This document shows, in pieces, positions 17,152 through 25,804 of a stretch of DNA of 64,000 nt (position 1 is its first letter; the number at the start of each line of letters is the position of its first letter). This DNA is from Sphingobacterium sp. SRCM116780. GTDB taxonomy: Bacteria; Bacteroidota; Bacteroidia; Sphingobacteriales; Sphingobacteriaceae. The notes under the pieces are model-generated. The model was not told the origin of the DNA. It was given only the letters and a program-made list of their open reading frames with translations, and ran no database searches. A program made the translations under genes and the position numbers. The stretch is taken from positions 2,294,001 through 2,358,000 of the forward strand of contig NZ_CP090446.1 of assembly GCF_021442025.1 (NCBI RefSeq). The letters run 5' to 3'.

Positions 17152-17788
17152 GACGTTATTCTATATCTTATTTATTTTGTTGGGTAGTCAACATGCGTAT
17201 TCCCAAAAGAAAGATCTACCTATTTTTAATCGTTTTACCATTTCGGATGACAATGGTACTAAGCGTGTTTTTTATGCTGATAATCTTGATTACCGTACGG
17301 TTAGTGATAAAACATACACCTGGTATGCGAGCAACACTTTGCACACAACGATGGGAGGCTATTCAGGGAAACTGCTCTATGGTCAATATACGGAGTTTTA
17401 TCCCAACAAGAATCTGGCTGAGCGAGGTCCTTATGCATTTGGTATGAAAGATGGGATTTGGAAAACCTGGTATAGTAATGGTAATTTAAAAAAAGAATCC
17501 CAATGGTTGGCCGGTATACAGGAAGGTCCATTTGTTGAATATCAAGAAAATGGTCAATGGATAAGACGTGGTCATTATAAGAATAATCATTTTCATGGTA
17601 TCATCGAGGAACAACAAAAAGACAGTGTGGCAACACTATACTTTATGGATGGCAAAATCATCAGCAAAGAAGACTATACCAATACGAATATCTTTAGAAA
17701 ATCTAAAAAATTAATTGGTGATAAGATCAATCAATGGTTTAGAAAAAAAGAAAAACAAGAGGTTGCTGATATGCCTCAGACATCATAA
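17141..17788 (+). CDS. Secreted MORN/YwqK-repeat protein within the secretion operon
   Basis: 215 residues with a Sec signal peptide (ending SQHAYSQ). The core has three to four MORN_2-type repeats of the YwqK family: YGQYTEFYPNKNLAERGPYA, GIWKTWYSNGNLKKESQW, GPFVEYQENGQWIRRGHY, GIIEEQQKD. A basic, non-conserved tail follows (KKLIGDKINQWFRKKEK). In Bacteroidetes YwqK-like repeats occur as exported or antitoxin-like proteins of unclear function. Its 11-bp overlap with the GspC-like gene and 2-bp gap to the next gene show it is an integral operon member, which is unusual for a type II system. Confidence 0.65.
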   Translation: MKIKTLFYILFILLGSQHAYSQKKDLPIFNRFTISDDNGTKRVFYADNLDYRTVSDKTYTWYASNTLHTTMGGYSGKLLYGQYTEFYPNKNLAERGPYAFGMKDGIWKTWYSNGNLKKESQWLAGIQEGPFVEYQENGQWIRRGHYKNNHFHGIIEEQQKDSVATLYFMDGKIISKEDYTNTNIFRKSKKLIGDKINQWFRKKEKQEVADMPQTS

Positions 17789-17790
17789 CT

Positions 17791-19032
17791 ATGTTAAAGT
17801 CTTCGGCTTTATATCTGGTGTTGGTCATATCGCTCATTGTCTCTATTGTCTTGGGTTCGATGATCTATATGGCCTACTTTTTTCGTGATCAGGAAGCCCG
17901 TTTCCATCGTCAAGATCTATTGCGTCAACAGCTAGATGCTGGGTATCAGCTCGTATCTTCACGGGATTTTCCTTATGTTAAAGATAGCCTACTCGCCAAT
18001 GTGCTTATGCAGGGAGATTCCATTCAATTATCAAGGTTACAATGGGGTATCTATGATCTTGTAACTGTCAAATCGCATATACAACAAGACAGTTTGCAAC
18101 AAGCGGCATTGCTTGGTCAACAAGTAACAGATTCCACCGTACTGTACGTTGTTGATGAAGATCGTCCTTTATCGGTTAGCGGAAAAACCGTTATTAAAGG
18201 AAATACCTTTTTACCTAAATCGGGTATTCGCCCTTCTTATGTAGATGGTGACTATTTTAAGGGATATAAAGACATCGTTGAAGGTAAAACGAAAGATAGC
18301 GATCGCAAGATGCCTGCTGTGGTAGAAAATCGTGTGAAATGGATTCAGGCTTTAATGTCATTTGACTCTCTTCCTTATCCTGTATTACCTACGAGCAATA
18401 TAGCGGTATCTTTTTTAGCTGCAACGCAGACGTATCGCATACCTTCAGATATGACACTACAAGATAGCTTGACTGGAAATCTGATTCTGATATCTGATAC
18501 GACCGTCCGTATTTCAGTATCTAGTCATTTGAATGATATTATTATCATTGCTCCAAATATTCATATCGAAAAAGGTTTTAACGGAAATGCTCAGTTTTTT
18601 GCGAGTGACTCCATTGTCTTGGAGGATCAAGTACAGTTACAATATCCATCTACGATTGGTTTAATTACAGAAAAAGATCATCAACCAAAAATGAGTATTG
18701 GGAATGCATGTAAAATTTCAGGAACTGTGTTTCTCCATGAGAAAGAACGTTCTGACGTTCCTCCTATGGCAAGTTTTGGTAAAGATTGTGTGATTGAAGG
18801 TGATATGTACATCGCAGGTCTCTTAGATTATGCTAAAGGTTTTACGATATATGGAAAAGTAAGCTGTTATCGTTTTTTATATAAAAGTCCTTCTTCTCTT
18901 TACGAAAACTTTCTGGTCAACATTACTTTTGATCGGTATAAACGTTCGCCTTATTTTATCGGTTCTTATTTACAAAATTCTGGTACAAATAAGCCTTTGA
19001 ACAAACCTATTAAATGGTATCATGAGATTTAA
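17791..19032 (+). CDS. Membrane-anchored beta-helix-like protein in the position of a minor pseudopilin (GspK-like place)
   Basis: 413 residues with one N-terminal membrane helix (YLVLVISLIVSIVLGSMIYMAYFF) and a large soluble part. The C-terminal half has a ladder of short hydrophobic strands with turns (LNDIIIIAPNIHIEKGF, FFASDSIVLEDQVQL, ACKISGTVFLHEK, DCVIEGDMYIAGLLDYAKGFTIYGKV), typical of a right-handed beta-helix or bactofilin-like polymerising fold. It lacks a clear prepilin cleavage motif. It overlaps the next pseudopilin gene by 11 bp, the place where gspK or pilX genes occur. I do not recognise the family; a structural or assembly role in the secretion machine is inferred. Confidence 0.5.
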   Translation: MLKSSALYLVLVISLIVSIVLGSMIYMAYFFRDQEARFHRQDLLRQQLDAGYQLVSSRDFPYVKDSLLANVLMQGDSIQLSRLQWGIYDLVTVKSHIQQDSLQQAALLGQQVTDSTVLYVVDEDRPLSVSGKTVIKGNTFLPKSGIRPSYVDGDYFKGYKDIVEGKTKDSDRKMPAVVENRVKWIQALMSFDSLPYPVLPTSNIAVSFLAATQTYRIPSDMTLQDSLTGNLILISDTTVRISVSSHLNDIIIIAPNIHIEKGFNGNAQFFASDSIVLEDQVQLQYPSTIGLITEKDHQPKMSIGNACKISGTVFLHEKERSDVPPMASFGKDCVIEGDMYIAGLLDYAKGFTIYGKVSCYRFLYKSPSSLYENFLVNITFDRYKRSPYFIGSYLQNSGTNKPLNKPIKWYHEI

Positions 19033-19381
19033 CATCCATCATAAACTCCGAGCTTCCTCACTGATGGAGGTATTGATCTCTATGGTGATCTTACTCGTGG
19101 TGTTTGGCATTGGGTTGATGATTTTTACCAATGTGATTTTATCTTCAAAGAGTGAAGAATCAAAAAAGGTGGAGCAAAGAATGGCTGTATTGGCACAACA
19201 GGCTCTTGAAGAAGGGGCTTCAGAAGAAATGGAATTGGACGCTGTACATTATCAGGTTAACAAAGAGATTCTTCCACAATTTTCAGATCGTATTCGGATC
19301 AGCGTATTGGCGATGAATACAACGAGTGGAAAAATAATCGATAGTTTGATCGTTATAAAGGAATATCAGGATGAAAAATAA
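19022..19381 (+). CDS. Type II secretion pseudopilin, GspI-like
   Basis: 119 residues. It carries the prepilin signature: a short basic leader (MRFNIHHKLRAS) then SLMEVLISMVILLVVFGIGLM, with Glu at the +5-type position followed by the hydrophobic helix that packs the pseudopilus core. The rest is a small soluble domain. The leader would be cut by the prepilin peptidase encoded at 27289-27807. Assignment to the GspI class rather than another minor pseudopilin is based on length and gene order (followed by a GspJ-like gene, 11-bp overlap). Confidence 0.7.
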   Translation: MRFNIHHKLRASSLMEVLISMVILLVVFGIGLMIFTNVILSSKSEESKKVEQRMAVLAQQALEEGASEEMELDAVHYQVNKEILPQFSDRIRISVLAMNTTSGKIIDSLIVIKEYQDEK

Positions 19382-19871
19382 GAGACTAAAAGCCTTTACC
19401 CTGATGGAGATCAGCATTGCACTATTGATCTCTGCCATTTGTATTGGTATGGCTTTTTATATGTTCCAATTTTTCCAGCAGCTTTACCTTAAGCAACAAC
19501 AGGATAAACAAGCACGTTTTGCATTCTCATTATTACAACATTTAATAAAAAAAGACCTGGCGCAAGCAAATGCAGCCTATTATGCCGAAAATCAATTGCA
19601 ATTAGTCGATAGCCTTGGTAGTATTCGCTATACGTTTGATCAACAACATATTTTGCGGGATCATTATCAACAGCATACCGACACATTTAATCTTCATCTA
19701 ATAGCAGTTGAGGGTAAGTATATAGAGCCTACTCCGCCAAGTTCAACTTGTATCGATCAATTGCAATTGCGCGTTGATTTTGAAAAAAGTACACATACTT
19801 TTATATTCGAAAAAAAATATGCGGCCACACAATTAATGCAAATCGCGCAAGCTAACCAACATACAAATTAA
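19371..19871 (+). CDS. Type II secretion pseudopilin, GspJ-like
   Basis: 166 residues. The leader MKNKRLKA is followed by FTLMEISIALLISAICIGMAFYMF, the classical type IV pilin-like N-terminus with Glu5 and a long hydrophobic helix. A larger soluble domain (CIDQLQLRVDFEKSTHTFIFEKKY near the end) fits the bigger minor pseudopilin GspJ. It overlaps the GspI-like gene by 11 bp and is 7 bp from the GspF gene, so it belongs to the same transcript. The family call is secure, the exact letter less so. Confidence 0.7.
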   Translation: MKNKRLKAFTLMEISIALLISAICIGMAFYMFQFFQQLYLKQQQDKQARFAFSLLQHLIKKDLAQANAAYYAENQLQLVDSLGSIRYTFDQQHILRDHYQQHTDTFNLHLIAVEGKYIEPTPPSSTCIDQLQLRVDFEKSTHTFIFEKKYAATQLMQIAQANQHTN

Positions 19872-19878
19872 GCTGACT

Positions 19879-21030
19879 ATGCCACAGATTGACGTATCTA
19901 AATACAAGAAAAAGAAAAATACGGCTATTCCATCATCCGATGATCGTCAGGGATTTGACTTGATTGGTTTTTTTAATAAAGATATTTCTTTTGGGAATGG
20001 ACAATTATCAGATCGTAAAAAAGAAGAATTTTATTTGGAGTTTAGCACTCTTCTTCTTTCAGGAGTTGATTTGAAAACGGCCTTTGATCTCCTCCTATTG
20101 GATCACAAAGACAACAAAGATGGCAAGACTTTTCAGACGATCAAAGATGCTGTTCTTCAGGGAGAAAGTCTATCAGAGGCTATTCAAAAAAACGGTCGAT
20201 TCAGTAGTTACGAGTTTTACAGTATTCGTATTGGAGAAGAAACTGGAAAATTGGGAGAAGTCATGAAAGAATTGGGTTCTTTTTACAAGAGTAAGATTAG
20301 CCAAAAGCGTAAGATTATTTCAGCGTTGACTTATCCTGCTATTGTCATGACGACTTCTTTGGGAGCTGTATTCTTTATGTTGAAATTTGTAGTCCCGATG
20401 TTTGCCGATGTATTTTCTCGTTTTGGGGGAGAATTACCTGCCATTACGGCATTTATTCTCCATGTTTCTCAATTTTTAGACCGTACCTTTTGGTGGGGAG
20501 TACTCATACTATTGGCTATCTTTATATTCTTTTACGTGAATCGCAAAAAAACTTGGTGGCGGAAATGGTCCTCTACCCTACAATTGCGTTTACCACTATT
20601 TGGAGATATCATTCGGAAAATTCATCTTGCTCGCTTTGCAAATACCATGCGACTTTTGGTTAGTACTAACACTCCTTTACTGCAATCAATTCAACTGGTA
20701 CAACAGATGACTGATTTCTATCCTATTGCACAATCGTTGCAAGAAACAGAAAAGTTCATCTTGCAAGGAGAATCCTTACATGCATCACTTGCTCGTTTTA
20801 CATTTTATCCTGCCAAGCTGGTCCAATTGATCCGTGTGGGTGAAGAGGTCAATCGCCTAGATTTTTTCTTCGAAAAGATAGCTACGCAATTAACAGAAGA
20901 AGTGGAATATAAAACTTCTACTTTATCCAGCTTATTGGAACCTTTTATTATTATTTTTTTAGGCCTCGTTGTCGGTTTAATTCTTATAGCCATGTATTTA
21001 CCGATGTTCCAAATGAGTAATAGTTTTTAA
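19879..21030 (+). CDS. gspF: Type II secretion inner-membrane platform protein GspF
   Basis: 383 residues, the normal size of GspF/PilC. Two T2SF domains are seen: residues ~45-175 (FYLEFSTLLLSGVDLKTAFDLL, IGEETGKLGEVMKELGSFY, ISALTYPAIVM) and ~245-375 (RFANTMRLLVSTNTPLLQSIQLV, LVQLIRVGEEVNRLDFFFEKIA, LLEPFIIIFLGLVVGLILIAMYLPMF). Three membrane segments follow the usual pattern. GspF forms the platform that the ATPase GspE drives to assemble or retract the pseudopilus. It is the last recognisable machine component of the plus-strand arm. The N-terminal ~40 residues are charged and lack similarity to known domains. Confidence 0.9.
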   Translation: MPQIDVSKYKKKKNTAIPSSDDRQGFDLIGFFNKDISFGNGQLSDRKKEEFYLEFSTLLLSGVDLKTAFDLLLLDHKDNKDGKTFQTIKDAVLQGESLSEAIQKNGRFSSYEFYSIRIGEETGKLGEVMKELGSFYKSKISQKRKIISALTYPAIVMTTSLGAVFFMLKFVVPMFADVFSRFGGELPAITAFILHVSQFLDRTFWWGVLILLAIFIFFYVNRKKTWWRKWSSTLQLRLPLFGDIIRKIHLARFANTMRLLVSTNTPLLQSIQLVQQMTDFYPIAQSLQETEKFILQGESLHASLARFTFYPAKLVQLIRVGEEVNRLDFFFEKIATQLTEEVEYKTSTLSSLLEPFIIIFLGLVVGLILIAMYLPMFQMSNSF

Positions 21031-21092
21031 TCTTTATTATCATTATTTTATTCTTTATTATCATTATTTTATTCTTTATTATCATTATTTTA
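21030..21092 (+). repeat. Three tandem copies of a 21-bp unit abutting the next start codon
   Basis: Copies at 21030-21050, 21051-21071 and 21072-21092 share the core TTATTATCATTATTTTA and are identical apart from the first base of copy 1. The array fills the whole gap between the gspF stop codon and the ATG at 21092 of the tail-fibre-like gene. Each copy is two helical turns long. Confidence 0.9.
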
Positions 21093-22006
21093 TGAAAAAA
21101 TTAATTTTATTTTTGAGTTGGTTATTTTTTATTCCAACAATTTATGCCCAAAATAGCAATGACTATTTTGTGACTACTGTAACATTTCCAAATGATTATG
21201 TTATTGGAGATTATATTGAGTTTGCTACCGCAGCACCAGTTGCATCAGGAGCATCTGCATATTATGAAGTTTCAATAGCATATATACGGAATAGCGTCGC
21301 TGCAGCAGCAACGCATATTGTATCTTCCACACATTCAAATTCGGCGAGATGGCAAGAAGCTGGCCGCGTGAACAACAATGTTTATACCTCAGGAGGTGTC
21401 AATTTTACCATCGATCATAATCCAGGTACAAAGGCATTTCGAATAAGAGCAATCAATACCTTAGGTGTCGTAACTGCACCATTATTGGTCAATATCAAAA
21501 TTAGATCTATAAACTTAAATACCTCATTTGTAACCACAAATATCGTTGGTCAAGAAACAAATCCAGTCAATCTATTACCTATGACCAATGATTGGGATCT
21601 TATTGTTGGTAATACATTTACGAGTACTGCAGGTATTTTGGCTATTAAAGCCATTTCCAATGGAAATGTCGGTATAGGCACGGCTACTCCTTCTGAAAAA
21701 CTTGCTGTCAATGGTACTATTCGTGCCAAGGAAATCAAAGTTGATGCGGATCCATGGCCTGATTATGTATTCCATGATGATTATGCATTATTACCTTTGG
21801 ATAGTTTAGAGCAGTTTGTAAAGACAAATAAGCATTTACCAAAAATCACCCCTGCTCCACAGGTAGATAAAGAAGGTATAGCATTAGGGGAATTAAATAG
21901 ACAATTGCTTCAAAAAGTGGAAGAGTTAACGCTTTATCTGATTGATCAGAACAAGCAAATTCGCGATTTGCAATCGGAAGTAAATACTTTAAAGAGTAGC
22001 AAATAA
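21092..22006 (+). CDS. Secreted protein with C-terminal tail-fibre-like module (copy 4), last gene of the secretion operon
   Basis: 304 residues. The signal peptide (MKKLILFLSWLFFIPTIYAQ) is followed by a beta-sandwich-like head (about residues 22-190) with repeated strand patterns. The tail module is the same as in the trio at 850-3575: VGIGTATPSEKLAVNGTIRAKEIKV, WPDYVFHDDYALLPLDSLEQF, HLPKITP, ALGELNRQLLQKVEELTLYLI, then coiled coil. The head differs from the other three. Its place directly after gspF, separated only by the 21-bp repeats, and before the shared terminator makes it a candidate substrate or accessory of the secretion system. Confidence 0.7.
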   Translation: MKKLILFLSWLFFIPTIYAQNSNDYFVTTVTFPNDYVIGDYIEFATAAPVASGASAYYEVSIAYIRNSVAAAATHIVSSTHSNSARWQEAGRVNNNVYTSGGVNFTIDHNPGTKAFRIRAINTLGVVTAPLLVNIKIRSINLNTSFVTTNIVGQETNPVNLLPMTNDWDLIVGNTFTSTAGILAIKAISNGNVGIGTATPSEKLAVNGTIRAKEIKVDADPWPDYVFHDDYALLPLDSLEQFVKTNKHLPKITPAPQVDKEGIALGELNRQLLQKVEELTLYLIDQNKQIRDLQSEVNTLKSSK

Positions 22007-22007
22007 G

Positions 22008-22045
22008 AATAAAGGTCTTGCTGATGTATCAGCAAGACCTTTATT
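22008..22045. terminator. Bidirectional terminator between the two secretion operons
   Basis: A perfect 17-bp stem, from AATAAAGGTCTTGCTGA and its complement, closes on the loop TGTA, with U-rich tails on both sides. It begins one base after the stop at 22006 and overlaps the stop codon of the convergent gene (22041-22043). Confidence 0.9.
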
Positions 22046-22604
22046 TTAATGATCTATTAATTCCAATAAATGTTGTAAACCCCACTTCCCCTTCAATCAC
22101 TTTACGTTGTTCGCTGTAATTTTTTTTATTGTCCATTTTCAAATTGATAGTAGACAGATAACCTAAAGTTGTTATTTTCTCCAATTCAGCAATGGATTGT
22201 ACAATAGCTCGATAATCACCTTTGATGGTTAGTAATTTATTTCTAGTAGCACTTGAATCAATTTGCACAAGACGATTTTTTAAAGGATTGTTATTGTAAT
22301 ATACTTGTATAGTAGGACTATTGACAGCTCGGCTAGCATTGGATAGAAAATTATCATCCCAATTCGTAGAATCTGTCTGGTATACCTTCGTAAGACTATC
22401 CAATATTTTACTTTTATGCTCCAGTTGATACTGTGCGCTATGACTGACGTCGCTTCCGACTTGTGCAGACAATTGTTTATTGAGACGGTAAGCTTCATAT
22501 GTTTTCCCAAAGGCAAGCCACCACCCCAATACAAGCATCAAGATAGCGCCAACATATAGCAACTGGTTACGCTTTTTATAATCAATTTCCTTCCACTTGA
22601 TCAT
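22041..22604 (-). CDS. GspM/PilO-like assembly protein
   Basis: 187 residues from the ATG at 22604; an ATG nine bases upstream is also possible. One N-terminal membrane helix (QLLYVGAILMLVLGWWLAFG), a short helical region, then a ferredoxin-like alpha/beta domain (NKLLTIKGDYRAIVQSIAELEKI, YLSTINLKMD, VIEGEVGFTTFI). This is the GspM/PilO plan: a bitopic protein that partners GspL/PilN in the inner-membrane platform. It overlaps the upstream GspL-like gene by 23 bp, supporting coupled translation. It is last in the minus-strand arm. Similarity is structural rather than by clear motif. Confidence 0.6.
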   Translation of the reverse strand: MIKWKEIDYKKRNQLLYVGAILMLVLGWWLAFGKTYEAYRLNKQLSAQVGSDVSHSAQYQLEHKSKILDSLTKVYQTDSTNWDDNFLSNASRAVNSPTIQVYYNNNPLKNRLVQIDSSATRNKLLTIKGDYRAIVQSIAELEKITTLGYLSTINLKMDNKKNYSEQRKVIEGEVGFTTFIGINRSLK

Positions 22605-23817
22605 TGTATTCAATTTTTAACGTAAAAGCGTCATTTGTTTCGCCAACTTGTTTATTTCCATATTCCTCTATATTGACTTTCATGATCCATGTATTGTTTT
22701 TTATTTCTCGAATCCATTCGTTCAATATATTCAATGAAGGACAAGATCCTTTTATCAAGATGAATTGTGGCTGTTGTATAAGGGTATTACCCAATCCTTT
22801 TTGCTGTGGATTGATTTGAATCTGTTCCAAATTGATTGAGTTAAAATTGCGAATTGAAATTCCAATTTGATCCAACAACCAAGCTTTTGAAACTCCTCCA
22901 TTCCATCCCAATTGTGTAATCAAATTTTCATTAAGCTTGATGTCCTCTTCAATCTTTCCAAGATCTTTTACGGTAGATTGTTGTGTATTGACACGATTGC
23001 TTAAATCTTCATTATCTTGATAATAATGGCTAAACAACAGGGTATTGATGAGTAGCAGTGCAAAAAATAACCCCACAAAAAACAAGGCATTTGTTTTAAA
23101 TTTCTTTTTCTCTTGTACAGTTTCCAGCGTTTTTTTCACGCTCGGAACATCTACGCTATAATCTTCCACATATGTATCCATCAGCGCACTGAAAGCCGAT
23201 GCATAAGCCAATACATATTCTTGCTTAATAGGCTGATCACCGACTTTAACTACAAACTGACTAGCATGCGCATCGTTGTAGTCATAATGCTGCCATTTAG
23301 CCTGAGTAGCATCAATTTCAATACGATGTCTATCAATGATATACCGATGTTCGTAGCTATTCAGTTGTCCAAGAATATTATCCAAGACAAAGGGACCAAC
23401 AAATAAAGTTGTAATCAAGTAACCAGCTTCCTTAAATCGTTCTAAGAGATTCGCGATGTAATCTTTTCGTACGAAAGCCAACCAAGTTCGATCAGTGCCC
23501 TGAAGTTGTTGAACATAAAAACGATCGGCATCATAACTCGGAAAAATACTTTTGATCGTCTCTTCATCAACAACTTGTCCCATATACTCTTTAAAAAGTA
23601 TCTGACGACTCTCCAAGTGCAATGCAACTGGCCATTGCTTATCCTTTCTTGTTGCAAATTCTTCCCAATCTAAGCTAGTTGTCGTGTCCAAAATTTCTAA
23701 CTTATCTTTATCCAGTTCTACGGTACAACATCGAAAAATATCTTGATCATTTTCCTGTCGATAGGAAATCCCAGTATACTTCGATAGTTTGTAAAACTGT
23801 TTGATTCGTTGAAGCAT
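22582..23817 (-). CDS. GspL/PilM-PilN-like platform protein
   Basis: 411 residues. The first ~235 form a cytoplasmic domain without a strong motif, in the place of the actin-like domain of GspL or PilM. A single membrane helix follows (NALFFVGLFFALLLINTLLF, about 246-265), then a periplasmic coiled coil and a ferredoxin-like domain (QFILIKGSCPSLNILNEWIREIKNNTWIMKVNIEEYG). This matches GspL: cytoplasmic module contacting the ATPase, membrane helix, periplasmic domain contacting GspM. It lies 11 bp after the secretin gene and overlaps the GspM-like gene. Assigned from architecture and context. Confidence 0.65.
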   Translation of the reverse strand: MLQRIKQFYKLSKYTGISYRQENDQDIFRCCTVELDKDKLEILDTTTSLDWEEFATRKDKQWPVALHLESRQILFKEYMGQVVDEETIKSIFPSYDADRFYVQQLQGTDRTWLAFVRKDYIANLLERFKEAGYLITTLFVGPFVLDNILGQLNSYEHRYIIDRHRIEIDATQAKWQHYDYNDAHASQFVVKVGDQPIKQEYVLAYASAFSALMDTYVEDYSVDVPSVKKTLETVQEKKKFKTNALFFVGLFFALLLINTLLFSHYYQDNEDLSNRVNTQQSTVKDLGKIEEDIKLNENLITQLGWNGGVSKAWLLDQIGISIRNFNSINLEQIQINPQQKGLGNTLIQQPQFILIKGSCPSLNILNEWIREIKNNTWIMKVNIEEYGNKQVGETNDAFTLKIEYNDQVEGN

Positions 23818-23828
23818 ATATGCGTCCT

Positions 23829-25802
23829 TTAATAGATAATCGTTGGTTTGATAAACACGACTGAGACTACCTTTTTAGTTGTCTTCTCGCGACTGCTGAA
23901 TAACCATTTCAAGATTGGAATACGCGACAAAATCGGAATCCCTCGACCGCTATTACCATTTTCTGTTCGCTCAATACCTCCCAATACAATCATGTCTTCA
24001 TTGTGAGCTCGAATAATGGATTCAAATTTACTGTTGGAAGTTGGAGGTGGTTCATTTTTAGCTACTGTACCAATAAAGTCAGAGATATCAACAGAGATCT
24101 TCAAAGTAATTTGATCATCACCTGAAATAACTGGCCATATATCGATCTTCAAATTAGCATCTACTGCTGTATATTGCTCTGTAAAAACCGATGTTGTTTG
24201 CAATGAAGGGATTACATTTTGCGTTTGTGTTTTGTAATATTGTGTACTTCCAATGCTAAGACTCGCGTGATGTCCATTTAACGTGGAAAGTTTAGGTACC
24301 GATCGTAATTCCACATTTTTGTTTTCTTCCAATGCTTGTAATCGGACATAAAAATTAGGTGTTACCTTACCGATATTGAACGAATTATTTTTACCTAATT
24401 GCGATAAAAACCGATTGATTGATCCCGAACCAAATGTCATTCCATCCGCTATACTTCCTCCTGTTCGAGGAATAGAATCCGCAATTCCCATGCTGATCCC
24501 AGTTTTGATGGTATTGCCTTTTTGAATATCCAACATGGTAACTTCAATCAATACCATCGGGACAAGCTTATCTAGTTTCTTGACATACTGTTCAATTTCA
24601 CGTATCTGCGGACCAGACCCTGAAACCAACAACATATTTTGTTCTCGAAATTCTTTGATTTCGACATCTTTACGCCAATCCATTGGAATCATGGTCATCA
24701 TGGTATCAATAGAACGATGTTGCAAATGGATAATCTTATTTTCCCGTAAACCTTCATTTCGACGATTACCGATCAAATACATACCATCATCGACTCTAAA
24801 AGTATAAGGTGTGCCTTGGAATATAGAGGTTAAAAATTGGTCAAAAGAAATATCCTTTACACTTGTTGTGATATTCCCATCAATCTGGCTATAGATGAAA
24901 TAATTGACATTAGATTCTTCTGAGGCACGCTTGATCAACTCAATGATGGGTGTATTTGTTGCCTGAATGGTGAATAGTTTACCTTTACCCGTTTGACTTT
25001 TTCCATATAGTGCATAATTTCCAGGTTGTCCGCCCATTCCCTGTCCATCTGGTGACATACCACCATTCATTCCATTTGCAGCATTATTCGTATTTCCTGG
25101 ACGGAAACGAACATCTGTTTGTTGATCATCATTGATAAAGAGTTCTTCTCCGGGTACCAATGATTCAAAAACATACACATTGTCATTTGTCTTTTTGTAC
25201 TTCAGTCCATTTACATAGGCTAGTTTTTCCAACGCAGTTTCAAACGGAGCTTCCGCCATAAATCCAGTCACACTCTTCTGTAATAAAGGTGTAGGTACAA
25301 TTAAATTTTTACCTGAAAGTGCAGTAATTTTTTGAGCGACTCTGGCCAGGGTATCATTCTGTAAATCATAGCTAAGTCCATCTGATTCCCTATTATATTG
25401 TACCTTGATATCTTTTGGTTGAAAAATAGGTTGCGCATTAGGCAATTTATGAATGGACATAATAGAGCCGATCACATTGATATCCAAACTATAGGTCTTG
25501 GCTAAAAACAGCAATACATTTTTTGCTGTTTCTCCTGTAAAATTATTTACTATACTAAAATTTACACTTTGATCCACATTGATATTCAAATCATTGGATT
25601 GTGCCAATGCTCTTAAAAACTCCTGTACGGATACGCCAGAAACGGATAACTTAACTTTCTTTTCCAAACCTGGAACTGTAACAGCAAGTGCGTCCAGCCG
25701 CTGTTGTACACGGTAAAAGCTTTCTTCGCTAGTTTGTGCGACTCCTTTCATCAGCGCACATAAACTAACCAATATGGTGATGATAATAATTTTTAAATTC
25801 AT
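23829..25802 (-). CDS. gspD: Type II secretion secretin GspD
   Basis: 657 residues with a Sec signal (ending MKGVAQ). An N-terminal STN/N0-like region (VSVQEFLRALAQSNDLNINVD) and two further N-domain repeats follow, with a glycine/asparagine/methionine-rich insertion near residues 235-260. The C-terminal secretin domain begins about residue 420 and shows ENKNVELRSVPKLSTLNGHHASLSIG and the hallmark GIPILSRIPILKWLF. Secretins form the multimeric outer-membrane gate. It starts 2 bp after the ATPase gene. The ring-forming core is clearly intact; assignment to type II rather than type IV pilus secretins rests on the pseudopilin set nearby. Confidence 0.9.
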   Translation of the reverse strand: MNLKIIIITILVSLCALMKGVAQTSEESFYRVQQRLDALAVTVPGLEKKVKLSVSGVSVQEFLRALAQSNDLNINVDQSVNFSIVNNFTGETAKNVLLFLAKTYSLDINVIGSIMSIHKLPNAQPIFQPKDIKVQYNRESDGLSYDLQNDTLARVAQKITALSGKNLIVPTPLLQKSVTGFMAEAPFETALEKLAYVNGLKYKKTNDNVYVFESLVPGEELFINDDQQTDVRFRPGNTNNAANGMNGGMSPDGQGMGGQPGNYALYGKSQTGKGKLFTIQATNTPIIELIKRASEESNVNYFIYSQIDGNITTSVKDISFDQFLTSIFQGTPYTFRVDDGMYLIGNRRNEGLRENKIIHLQHRSIDTMMTMIPMDWRKDVEIKEFREQNMLLVSGSGPQIREIEQYVKKLDKLVPMVLIEVTMLDIQKGNTIKTGISMGIADSIPRTGGSIADGMTFGSGSINRFLSQLGKNNSFNIGKVTPNFYVRLQALEENKNVELRSVPKLSTLNGHHASLSIGSTQYYKTQTQNVIPSLQTTSVFTEQYTAVDANLKIDIWPVISGDDQITLKISVDISDFIGTVAKNEPPPTSNSKFESIIRAHNEDMIVLGGIERTENGNSGRGIPILSRIPILKWLFSSREKTTKKVVSVVFIKPTIIY

Positions 25803-25804
25803 GT

